Source: Oscillospiraceae bacterium (GTDB taxonomy: Bacteria > Bacillota > Clostridia > Oscillospirales > Ruminococcaceae). From it: DNA of 64,000 nucleotides. The position numbers were made by a program, and so were the translations under genes. Position 1 is the stretch's first letter; the number at the start of each line of letters is the position of its first letter. The stretch spans positions 53,335 to 117,334 of the forward strand of contig JAJQHJ010000016.1 in NCBI GenBank assembly GCA_021199795.1. The letters run 5' to 3'. Below are positions 47,094-53,938 of this stretch, piece after piece. The notes below the pieces were generated by a model. That model was given only the letters and a program-made list of their open reading frames with translations, was not told the origin of the DNA and did no database searches.

Positions 47094-47663
47094 TTATGCC
47101 TTTGCAGGAGCTTCCTCCGGCTTCTTATTGTACTTTGCACCGTAGATTTCGTCATAGTTTGCGATGCTTTCGCGGATGATATCCACAGCCGCCTTTCTGC
47201 CCATGACCTCATCAATGGCGGTCTCCTTGCCCTCAAGCTGCTTGTAAACGGTGAAGAAGTGGATCATTTCATCAAAAATGTGACTGGGGAGTCCCTCGAT
47301 GCTGCGATAGGAATTGTAGCTCGGCTCCTCAAACGGGACTGCGATGATCTTCTGATCCATCCTGCCGTTGTCGATCATGTTGATAACGCCGATAGGATAG
47401 CACTGAACGAGCACCAGCGGAACCAGAACCTCATTACTTAAGACCAAAACGTCGAGCGGGTCGCCGTCATCAGCCAGGGTCTTAGGCAGGAAGCCATAGT
47501 TTGCGGGATAGTGGGTTGATGTGTAGAGGATTCTGTCAAGTATCAGAGCTCCAGACTTCTTGTCAAGCTCATACTTGGTCTTACTTCCCTTGGAAATCTC
47601 GATAACCGCGAGAAAATCATCCGGTGTAACTCTTTCCTTGTCAATGTCATGCCATAGATTCAT
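47094..47663 (-). CDS. ppa: Soluble inorganic pyrophosphatase, family I
   Basis: The 189-residue enzyme hydrolyses pyrophosphate from biosynthesis. Motifs: EISKGSKTKYELDK, YPANYGFLPKTL and the metal-binding DGDPLDVLVLS. GAAAGGAC precedes the ATG. Its own promoter (47699-47727) lies upstream. Confidence 0.96.
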   Translation of the reverse strand: MNLWHDIDKERVTPDDFLAVIEISKGSKTKYELDKKSGALILDRILYTSTHYPANYGFLPKTLADDGDPLDVLVLSNEVLVPLVLVQCYPIGVINMIDNGRMDQKIIAVPFEEPSYNSYRSIEGLPSHIFDEMIHFFTVYKQLEGKETAIDEVMGRKAAVDIIRESIANYDEIYGAKYNKKPEEAPAKA

Positions 47664-47698
47664 ATTATTTCGTCCTTTCTGTCTTTGAGTATGTGATA

Positions 47699-47727
47699 AT
47701 TATAGCGCATTGGAAACATGTTTGCAA
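47699..47727 (-). promoter_or_regulatory. Promoter of ppa
   Basis: TTGCAA (47722-47727) and TATAAT (47699-47704) are 17 bases apart on the minus strand, about 35 bases before the start codon. Confidence 0.75.
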
Positions 47728-47746
47728 GAGGCGATCGCAAATAACG

Positions 47747-48073
47747 CTAAAAAACAATTTCCTCCAACTGTCTGCCGATGTCCCGACCACCATAGATTAT
47801 GGCGACAATCTCAACAGTCATATCTTCCTCATTTGGAAGATAAAACACCAGATATTTATCCACAGGGAAAACTCGTAAGCCCAGACTGCGCAACGGCTCC
47901 TCATCATAGAGTCGGAAACGCATCGGCATTTCTTCAAGGCTGCGAATTTTCTGAGTAATTTTTCTGGAAACCTTTTTCGCTGTTTCCGGCTCCAATAGCC
48001 CATACTCTATATACGTGTGAATATCTCTTAAGTCCCGTTTTGCCTGTACTGAATAAATGATCTTGAACTTCAT
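47747..48073 (-). CDS. RelE/ParE-family toxin
   Basis: The 108-residue basic protein matches the RelE/ParE toxin fold: IIYSVQAKRDLRDIHTYI at the start, SLGLRVFPVDKYLVFYLP and VEIVAIIYGGRDI at the end. Family members are ribosome-dependent mRNA interferases (RelE) or gyrase poisons (ParE); the RDI ending and length favour ParE but do not prove it. Its ATG overlaps the antitoxin stop by 4 bases. Confidence 0.9.
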   Translation of the reverse strand: MKFKIIYSVQAKRDLRDIHTYIEYGLLEPETAKKVSRKITQKIRSLEEMPMRFRLYDEEPLRSLGLRVFPVDKYLVFYLPNEEDMTVEIVAIIYGGRDIGRQLEEIVF

Positions 48074-48375
48074 ATTCCAAAATCTCGCTTCATTTCAGCT
48101 TCCACTTCATCAGCAGTGTAGACCCGACCATTTTTTATGTCGTCCAAGCCTTTCTCAATATGCGCGTTAAATTCAGCCTTAGTCATTGAGCCATACGATG
48201 GTGGCTTTTCTATCGGAATCTTGGCTTCAAATGGAATACCGTGGTGAAGCACAACCTGCTTCAGAAACATTCCTACTGCATTGGACATTGGAATTCCAAG
48301 CTCATTTAAAACCTCTTCTGCCTGCTCTTTTACTTCCGGCTCAACCCGGGCATAAACAGTTGATGTTCTTGACAT
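48070..48375 (-). CDS. RelB/DinJ-family antitoxin
   Basis: The 101-residue protein has a ribbon-helix-helix N-terminus (SRTSTVYARVEPEVKEQAEEVLNEL, read in two parts) and a LGIPMSNAVGMFLKQVV segment as in RelB/DinJ antitoxins. It would neutralise the toxin and repress its own promoter. It is the first gene of the pair, preceded by three 11-bp direct repeats at the promoter. Confidence 0.92.
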   Translation of the reverse strand: MSRTSTVYARVEPEVKEQAEEVLNELGIPMSNAVGMFLKQVVLHHGIPFEAKIPIEKPPSYGSMTKAEFNAHIEKGLDDIKNGRVYTADEVEAEMKRDFGI

Positions 48376-48398
48376 AAAAACACATCCTTTCGCCTACT

Positions 48399-48440
48399 AT
48401 TATAGCACAATTGCCAGCGAATTGCAAGCTATTTGCAAGC
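48399..48440 (-). promoter_or_regulatory. Toxin-antitoxin promoter with three 11-bp direct repeats
   Basis: TTGCAA (48422-48427) and TATAAT (48399-48404) are 17 bases apart on the minus strand. Over the -35 region the minus strand reads GCTTGCAAATA, GCTTGCAATTC, GCTGGCAATTG in direct succession (48440 to 48408). The 11-bp step is one helical turn, as expected for a ribbon-helix-helix repressor. Confidence 0.8.
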
Positions 48441-48459
48441 ATTATTATAAGCAACGAGT

Positions 48460-50217
48460 TTACATGTTTTCTACGGTTTCGATTGCGAGTAGGTCTAACT
48501 GCTTCTCAAGCGTTCTCCTTGCCATCAGGCAGAGGGCAATGAGGTCATTTCTTTTCTGCTCATCCGGTTCGCTAAGGATGTGCTCATCGTGATAGAGCCT
48601 CGAGAAAGTCGAAGCGATGTTGTAGGCACTGTCGCAGAGGACGCAGGGCGCGAGATCTGAATAGGCTTTGTCATAGGTCTCACCTAAGAGGGCGAAGTCG
48701 AGGGCAAGTTCACGCTCTATATCAGAATAGATACCGCCGATGGGACGGATTTCGTCGTAGGTTACTCCTGCTTTCTTGAGAATGGAGTTGATTCTGGTGA
48801 CGGTATAGAGGAGATATGTGCCGGTTTTGCCGTCGAATGCCAGGAACTTATTCAGGTCAAAAACGTAGTCCTTTGAGGGCTGGTTCGAGAGGTCGCCAAA
48901 CTTGATGGCAGCTACGCCTATCTTCTCAGCGATTTCCTGCTTGTCGCCGGAAACATATTCACTGTCCTGGAGCTTTTCGAGTGCGCCGTCGGTTGCCATC
49001 TTGATGAGCTCTTCAAGTCGCATTACTCCCCCGGCTCTTGTCTTGAAAGGCTTGCCGTCGTTGCCGTTCATGGTTCCGAAGCCGATCAAAGTCAGCTCGG
49101 TATCGGCGGGCACCAGCTCTGCCTTTCTTGCGCAGCGGAAGACCTGGGTGAAGTGAAGCGACTGACGCTTGTCCACGACGTACCATATCTTCTGCGGCTT
49201 AAAATCGTGCTCACGTTGGATGATGGTGGCGAGGTCTGTGGTGGCATAGGCACTCGAATCATCCGACTTCTTAATCATGACGGGAGGAACGGTTATCTTG
49301 TCGGTATCCTCAGATACGTCGACAACCTGCGCGCCGTCGCTCTCATAGAGAAGCCCCTTTTCGGTCAGACGATTGATGAGCTCGTCGGTGTAGGCTTCGC
49401 AGTCGCTCTCACCGTACCAGTAGTCAAGGTCGACATTGAGCTTGCCCAAAATCTTCTTGATATCAGTCTTCGAGACCTCGACAATCTGCTTCCAAAGGGA
49501 GTAGTAACCGGGATGGTGATGCTGGAACTGGTATACTATCTTGTGTGCTTTGTCCTTGAACTCCTCGTCCTCCTTGCTCTTGGCACTGGCGTAGGGGTAG
49601 ATTTCGTTCAGCTCGTTTACGTCGATTTCAGGGAGACCGTCACGTTCAGGGTCGAAGCCCTCCTGGAAGCAAGCCCACTCCGGGTGACGCTCCTGATACT
49701 CTGCAATTACGAGTCCCAATGGTGTTCCCCAGTCGCCAAGATGAGCATCACCGACAACCGTTCTGCCGGTTGCACGGGCAATTCTCTTGAGGGATTCACC
49801 AATTATGGATGAGCGGAGGTGTCCGATGTGAAGAGGCTTTGCGACATTCGGACCGGCATAGTCTATTACAATCGACTCGGGGCTCTCAACCTGAGGAATG
49901 CCAAGATTCGGGTCAGAAATGACGCTGTTGACATACTCAAGCAAAAACTCATCTGTTAATGTAAGATTTATAAAGCCCGGCTTGACGGCTTCAGCTTTTT
50001 GGAACATTGGATTTTCACTGAGAATCGCCGCCACTTCATCTGCTATCATGAAAGGTGCCTTGTGGTAGAGCTTTGCTCCTGCAAATGCGCCGTTGCACTG
50101 GAACTGGCAGAGATCCATTCGATCTGATACGCTGACCGTTCCGAGGTCTTTTGAATATCCGGCTTTCTCAAACGCTTCGGAAACAACCTCCGAAAGCAGG
50201 GATGTTATCTTTTTCAT
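48460..50217 (-). CDS. argS: Arginyl-tRNA synthetase
   Basis: The 585-residue class I synthetase charges tRNA-Arg. It has the N-terminal Add-1 domain, IDYAGPNVAKPLHIGHLRSS with the HIGH motif near residue 130, and a C-terminal DALR anticodon-binding domain. No canonical KMSK is obvious, which is common in ArgRS. A dispersed palindrome lies in its leader. Confidence 0.97.
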   Translation of the reverse strand: MKKITSLLSEVVSEAFEKAGYSKDLGTVSVSDRMDLCQFQCNGAFAGAKLYHKAPFMIADEVAAILSENPMFQKAEAVKPGFINLTLTDEFLLEYVNSVISDPNLGIPQVESPESIVIDYAGPNVAKPLHIGHLRSSIIGESLKRIARATGRTVVGDAHLGDWGTPLGLVIAEYQERHPEWACFQEGFDPERDGLPEIDVNELNEIYPYASAKSKEDEEFKDKAHKIVYQFQHHHPGYYSLWKQIVEVSKTDIKKILGKLNVDLDYWYGESDCEAYTDELINRLTEKGLLYESDGAQVVDVSEDTDKITVPPVMIKKSDDSSAYATTDLATIIQREHDFKPQKIWYVVDKRQSLHFTQVFRCARKAELVPADTELTLIGFGTMNGNDGKPFKTRAGGVMRLEELIKMATDGALEKLQDSEYVSGDKQEIAEKIGVAAIKFGDLSNQPSKDYVFDLNKFLAFDGKTGTYLLYTVTRINSILKKAGVTYDEIRPIGGIYSDIERELALDFALLGETYDKAYSDLAPCVLCDSAYNIASTFSRLYHDEHILSEPDEQKRNDLIALCLMARRTLEKQLDLLAIETVENM

Positions 50218-50242
50218 AGTGTAGTCTCCATTTGATGTTTTC

Positions 50243-50261
50243 GGGCGGATGATATCCGCCC
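50243..50261. repeat. Fourth copy of the 19-bp palindrome, in the argS leader
   Basis: GGGCGGATGATATCCGCCC differs by one base from the copies at 42288-42393 and keeps the same flanks (GAAAA and GTAGG on opposite sides). It lies between the argS promoter and its ribosome-binding site, so it would form a hairpin in the mRNA. Confidence 0.85.
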
Positions 50262-50277
50262 CTACATATTTGGATTA

Positions 50278-50359
50278 ATTATACCACACGGTAAACAAAA
50301 GCGCAAGTATTATATTTTCGCCGAAATATCTTGAATTGTCGTGCGAAATAGTGTATACT
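50278..50359. promoter_or_regulatory. Divergent promoters of argS and the NfeD-SPFH operon
   Basis: Minus strand: TTGCGC (50301-50306), 17 bases, TATAAT (50278-50283) for argS. Plus strand: TTGAAT (50331-50336), 17 bases, TATACT (50354-50359) for the NfeD gene. Confidence 0.75.
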
Positions 50360-50391
50360 ATAATCATCAAGCTTGAAAGGAGTTTTGCGAA

Positions 50392-50820
50392 ATGTATGTC
50401 ACTGGTTGGCTTATAGCCATTATTGCCTTTATTGTCCTAGAGGCGGTTACATATCAGCTTGTGTCTGTCTGGTTCGTCATCGGGTCTTTGGGCGGACTTA
50501 TAGCGGCGGCTCTCGGAGCAAATCTTCCGGTACAGATTGCCGTGTTCGTTATAGTCTCGGCTCTGATGCTGGCAATTTTGAGACCTCTTTCGATGAAGCT
50601 TCTGAAGCCAAAGGGTCTTAAGACCAACACCGACCGGCTGATTGGTGAGGACGTTCTCATCACAGAAGATGTAAATAACATCAACGGCACCGGCAAGGGC
50701 AAAATAGGCGGCATGACCTGGACAGTACGGTCTGAAACTGGAGAGGATATTCCCGAAAACTCAGTTGCAACCGTCACGAGAATCGAGGGCGTCAAGCTCA
50801 TTGTGCAGACAAAGAGCTAA
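50392..50820 (+). CDS. NfeD-family membrane protein
   Basis: The 142-residue protein has two or three N-terminal membrane helices and a C-terminal OB-fold domain (LIGEDVLITEDVNNINGTGKG). Short NfeD proteins accompany SPFH proteins in membrane microdomains. The next gene, 19 bases on, encodes such an SPFH protein, which supports the call. Confidence 0.9.
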   Translation: MYVTGWLIAIIAFIVLEAVTYQLVSVWFVIGSLGGLIAAALGANLPVQIAVFVIVSALMLAILRPLSMKLLKPKGLKTNTDRLIGEDVLITEDVNNINGTGKGKIGGMTWTVRSETGEDIPENSVATVTRIEGVKLIVQTKS

Positions 50821-50839
50821 TCTGAAAGGAGAAAATCCA

Positions 50840-51739
50840 ATGCTAGTTATCATTCTTATCCTCATTATCATCGCAGTTATCGCATGCAACATCAGAATTG
50901 TTCCGCAGACGTTTGCGTTCGTCATCGAGCGTCTTGGATGCTATCAGACCACCTGGCAGGTTGGTCTTCACGTAAAGATTCCGTTTATCGACAGAATCTC
51001 AAGGAAAGTCAGCCTCAAGGAGCAGGTTGTCGACTTTGCTCCCCAGCCGGTTATCACAAAGGATAACGTAACCATGCAAATTGACACCGTCGTCTACTAT
51101 CAGATCACCGACCCAAAGCTCTATGCTTATGGCGTCGAGAACCCGATGATGGCGATTGAGAACCTCACTGCAACAACATTAAGAAACATCATAGGCGACC
51201 TTGAACTCGACGAGACTCTCACCTCGCGTGACACCATCAACACAAGGATGCGCGCAATTCTCGACGAAGCCACAGACCCCTGGGGCATCAAGGTCAACAG
51301 AGTAGAGCTCAAGAACGTTATGCCTCCTGCAGACATCCAGAACGCGATGGAGCGTCAGATGAAAGCAGAGCGCGAACGCCGTGAAGCCATCATCAAGGCT
51401 GAGGGTGAAAAGAAGAGCGCAATCCTCATTGCCGAGGGTGAAAAGGAAAGTGCAATCCTCCGTGCCGAAGCCAAAAAACAAGCTGCCATCAAGGAAGCAG
51501 AGGGCAAGGCGGAAGCCATCATCAAGATTCAGGAAGCCAACGCCGAGGGCATCAAGCTCATAAACGAAGCCAACCCGAACCAGGGCTACCTCACCATCAA
51601 GAGCCTCGAAAGCCTCAACGCCCTTGCAGACGGCAAAGCTACAAAGATTGTGGTTCCGTCAAACATTCAGGGTCTAGCAGGGCTGGCGACATCTATCACA
51701 GAGGTTGTAAAGACGGATGACCAGCCTGTGGCGAAGTAA
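50840..51739 (+). CDS. SPFH-domain (stomatin/prohibitin-like) protein
   Basis: The 299-residue protein has an N-terminal membrane helix, an SPFH domain (RIVPQTFAFVIERLG, KDNVTMQIDTVVYYQITD) and a charged coiled-coil of repeated KAEGEKKSA-type units at residues 180-250. It would oligomerise at the membrane and organise microdomains with NfeD. AAGGAG precedes the ATG at 50840; the earlier in-frame ATG lies inside the NfeD gene. Confidence 0.93.
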   Translation: MLVIILILIIIAVIACNIRIVPQTFAFVIERLGCYQTTWQVGLHVKIPFIDRISRKVSLKEQVVDFAPQPVITKDNVTMQIDTVVYYQITDPKLYAYGVENPMMAIENLTATTLRNIIGDLELDETLTSRDTINTRMRAILDEATDPWGIKVNRVELKNVMPPADIQNAMERQMKAERERREAIIKAEGEKKSAILIAEGEKESAILRAEAKKQAAIKEAEGKAEAIIKIQEANAEGIKLINEANPNQGYLTIKSLESLNALADGKATKIVVPSNIQGLAGLATSITEVVKTDDQPVAK

Positions 51740-51759
51740 GCTTTAGGTAAATACTACGA

Positions 51760-51790
51760 GAAAGAGCAGCTTTTCAGGGCTGCTCTTTTT
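51760..51790 (+). terminator. Terminator of the NfeD-SPFH operon
   Basis: AGAGCAGC and GCTGCTCT form a stem followed by TTTTT; the convergent Fic gene ends 5 bases further on. Confidence 0.9.
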
Positions 51791-51794
51791 GACG

Positions 51795-52841
51795 TTATAC
51801 TTTGATATATCTGGTGCTTCTGCCCTGCCCTACCTTGTGAATAAGACCGTCCCTGACCATTTCTCCCAGTACCATTTCAACAGTCGTTGGGCTGACATCT
51901 GGAAGAATTCCGCAAATCTCTGCTTTAGAAATCGGTGTCAAGCTTTCTAAGACTACAGCTTCAACACGTGATTTCTTCGTGACTTTTCCCGAATTCATGA
52001 TGGCAAACCGGCGGTCGAGCTCCTTATAGCACATATAGAGGGTCGACAGGAAATTTATCATGAACGGCACATAATCATTCTCATTATTGTCCCAACCGTC
52101 GGAAGATTCTTTCAGAGATTCATAGTAGTAAGACTTATAGTTGTTGATCTGCTCCTCGAACGAAATATACTTTCCAGCGTCGAATCCATTCTTATAGAGG
52201 AGAAGAAGCGACAATAGCCTTGACATTCTTCCGTTACCATCCCGAAATGGATGAATGCACAGAAAATCGAGAATGACGCACGGAATCAGAAGAAGCTGGT
52301 TGATGTTTGAATCGTTCCTAGCATCAAGGTAGGCAAGCTCAAGCTGCTCCATGGCATGTTCGGTTTCAGAAGCAGGAACCGGGTGAAACCTGACGCGGCG
52401 GTTGCCGGAAGTATCAATCTCTAAAATCACATTATCATCGGTCTTGTATTGCCCGCCGTTACCATCAGGCGTAAAGGACATCATAATTTCATGGAGCCTC
52501 AGAATATCGCGCTCACAGAAATCCGTACTGTTATACTCAGTGTGGACGATATTCAGTGCGTCACGATAACCCGCAATCTCGGCTTCGTTGTGGTTAAGCG
52601 GCGCACTGCTGCCATTGACAATCTCAGTAATGCGCTTGTCGCTTGTGACAATTCCCTCTATAGCATTTGAACTTTTAACCGACTGAATCCGGGCAACCGA
52701 TTCAAGAGCCGTAAAAATCTCCGCATAGTCGTCTTTCCTCATCCGCGCCGCGGTTCTGAGAGAATAGATATTTCCCGTAAGGGAAACAAGTCTCGTCGGG
52801 AGCAAGCCGTTATCCAAAAAAGAATAATCAAATTTTCGCAT
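51795..52841 (-). CDS. Fic-domain protein with C-terminal winged helix
   Basis: Fic enzymes usually transfer AMP to target proteins. The 348-residue protein has the catalytic motif HPFRDGNGR (197-205) and an N-terminal self-inhibitory motif SNAIEG (Ser58 to Glu62), so it belongs to the class with the inhibitory helix in the same chain. The last 65 residues look like a winged helix-turn-helix (PISKAEICGILPDVSPTTVE), suggesting DNA binding. I start at the ATG at 52841 with GGAGG 12 bases upstream. The promoter is surrounded by four octamers, so self-regulation is likely. Confidence 0.88.
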   Translation of the reverse strand: MRKFDYSFLDNGLLPTRLVSLTGNIYSLRTAARMRKDDYAEIFTALESVARIQSVKSSNAIEGIVTSDKRITEIVNGSSAPLNHNEAEIAGYRDALNIVHTEYNSTDFCERDILRLHEIMMSFTPDGNGGQYKTDDNVILEIDTSGNRRVRFHPVPASETEHAMEQLELAYLDARNDSNINQLLLIPCVILDFLCIHPFRDGNGRMSRLLSLLLLYKNGFDAGKYISFEEQINNYKSYYYESLKESSDGWDNNENDYVPFMINFLSTLYMCYKELDRRFAIMNSGKVTKKSRVEAVVLESLTPISKAEICGILPDVSPTTVEMVLGEMVRDGLIHKVGQGRSTRYIKV

Positions 52842-52861
52842 AAGTGCAATCGCCTCCTTGG

Positions 52862-52882
52862 AAATACAACAAAGTTGTATTT
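52862..52882. repeat. Perfect inverted repeat in the Fic leader
   Basis: AAATACAAC and GTTGTATTT flank AAA, a few bases upstream of the Fic ribosome-binding site. On RNA it forms a 9-bp hairpin. Confidence 0.7.
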
Positions 52883-52899
52883 TCCGCTTGCGTAGCAAG

Positions 52900-52990
52900 T
52901 TTCTGCACATTATAATATCACTTTATATGCAGAAAGTCAAGGGCTAATCCAGCTTTTTCTGCATGTAAAACGTCAATCTATATGCAGAAA
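52900..52990 (-). promoter_or_regulatory. Fic gene promoter within four alternating octamers
   Basis: The promoter is TTGACT (52935-52940), 17 bases, TATTAT (52912-52917) on the minus strand. The octamer TTTCTGCA and its complement TGCAGAAA alternate at 52900, 52928, 52956 and 52983, so the steps are 28, 28 and 27 bases. Two copies bracket the -35/-10 region. This is the layout of a multi-site operator. Confidence 0.75.
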
Positions 52991-52994
52991 TCCC

Positions 52995-53028
52995 TAAAAT
53001 CAAAGAGGCAGGTCTTCCCTGCCTCTTT
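52995..53028 (-). terminator. Terminator of the XRE regulator gene
   Basis: AAAGAGGCAGG and CCTGCCTCTTT form an 11-bp stem; GATTTTAGG follows on the minus strand. The stop codon of the regulator overlaps the upstream arm. Confidence 0.8.
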
Positions 53029-53356
53029 ATTTGCATTCAGAGATTAGCTCGGCGATCGTCAGGAGCTTTGACTTTTCCGATTCGTTAAGACTCCTCACGG
53101 TTTCTATCAGCTTCCACTCTTCTTCGCTGATATTCTCACGCGGAAGCGGTCTTTTCACATTAGTAAGTCCAGCTAAATAGTCAAGGCTCACATTATAGTA
53201 CTTTGCAAGCATGATAGCCCGCTCAAACGGAATCTCAGCATAACCGAGCTCATATTTGCCGTAGTGCTGTGTGGAGGTTCCCAGGTAGTCGGCGAGCTCC
53301 TGCTGGGTCTTATCGGAATCTTCACGCAAATCCCGGATCCTCGAATATTTAGCCAT
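53027..53356 (-). CDS. XRE-family DNA-binding regulator
   Basis: The 109-residue protein has a Cro/CI-type helix-turn-helix in its first 65 residues (IRDLREDSDKTQQELADYLG, then TQHYGKYELGYAEIPFERA) and a short C-terminal helical tail. It probably represses nearby promoters. The divergent promoter 45 bases upstream has an inverted repeat in its spacer, a likely binding site. GAGGTGA precedes the ATG. Confidence 0.92.
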   Translation of the reverse strand: MAKYSRIRDLREDSDKTQQELADYLGTSTQHYGKYELGYAEIPFERAIMLAKYYNVSLDYLAGLTNVKRPLPRENISEEEWKLIETVRSLNESEKSKLLTIAELISECK

Positions 53357-53400
53357 ATGTAATCACCTCACAAACATTGTATCAAATTTGACTAAAGGTA

Positions 53401-53429
53401 TTGACTTTACAGCCTCATTAGGCTATAAT
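53401..53429 (+). promoter_or_regulatory. Divergent promoter with operator-like spacer
   Basis: TTGACT (53401-53406), 17 bases, TATAAT (53424-53429). The spacer contains the perfect inverted repeat AGCCT-CATT-AGGCT (53411-53424), a good candidate site for the XRE regulator. Confidence 0.8.
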
Positions 53430-53435
53430 ATGTGT

Positions 53436-53563
53436 GTGAAGTGTCGGATTAGGCACAAATCCTATTGGGTTTATTGTATCAGATATACGCTCGATTTACA
53501 AGCATCAAAACGCGCTGAATGTGGAAAAAGAAAACCTCTCCAGATTTTAGGAGAGGATTTTTT
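53436..53563 (+). ncRNA. Candidate small RNA of about 128 nt
   Basis: A strong promoter (53401-53429) and a rho-independent terminator (53535-53563) bound a short stretch with no credible coding sequence: the only open frame starts at the -10 box, has no ribosome-binding site and an unlikely composition. It diverges from the XRE gene and may be under its control. Confidence 0.5.
53523..53563. terminator. Bidirectional terminator between the small RNA and sigK
   Basis: CCTCTCC (53535-53541) pairs with GGAGAGG (53550-53556). A T-run follows on the plus strand, and on the minus strand the downstream bases read TTTTCTTTTT, so it can stop both the small RNA and the leftward sigK transcript. Confidence 0.85.
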
Positions 53564-53578
53564 CTATTTATAGTCCCA

Positions 53579-53938
53579 TTATAGTCCCAATTCCGCCCTC
53601 AGCTTCTCGATCGCCCTCTTTTCAATTCGCGAGACATAGCTCCTTGAAATGCCGAGCAGGCTTGCAGCTTCACGCTGAGTGAGCGGCTGTCTGCCGAAGA
53701 GCCCGTAGCGGAGAATGATGATTTCGCGCTCGCGGTCGTCGAGGCTTTCGAGTGCCTTGTAGAGCCTCTGGGAGTTCAGGAGAAGATCGACCTCCTCCCC
53801 GATGTCGCCGTCGACGGCTATGATGTCCATCAGCGTGAGCTGGTTGCCGTCCTTGTCGGTGTCAATCGGCTCGTCAAAATGAACGTCCTGCGCCGTTTTC
53901 TTAACACTGCGGAAGTGCATGAGGATTTCGTTTGCTAT
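53579..53938 (-). CDS. sigK: 3' segment of split sigK (sporulation sigma-K)
   Basis: About 120 codons encode the C-terminal half of a sporulation sigma factor. The visible frame opens with IANEILMHFRSVKK, which in intact SigK follows region 2, continues through EPIDTDKDGNQLTLMDII and ends with region 4 (REREIIILRYGL, then ISRSYVSRIEKRA). The ISRSYVSRIEKRA form and DTDKDGN fit SigK better than SigE. Upstream of the Ile codon the frame meets a TAA stop at 53945-53947 and the sequence becomes recombinase. The 5' half is not in the window and should lie beyond 64000. An ATG at 53918 would give a fragment without region 2, unlikely to work alone. Confidence 0.85.
   Translation of the reverse strand: MANEILMHFRSVKKTAQDVHFDEPIDTDKDGNQLTLMDIIAVDGDIGEEVDLLLNSQRLYKALESLDDREREIIILRYGLFGRQPLTQREAASLLGISRSYVSRIEKRAIEKLRAELGL

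Noticed and set aside
53430..53573. Small protein starting at the -10 box of the divergent promoter
   Set aside because: It would be leaderless, has no ribosome-binding site and an unusual cysteine/arginine-rich composition; the region fits a small RNA better.
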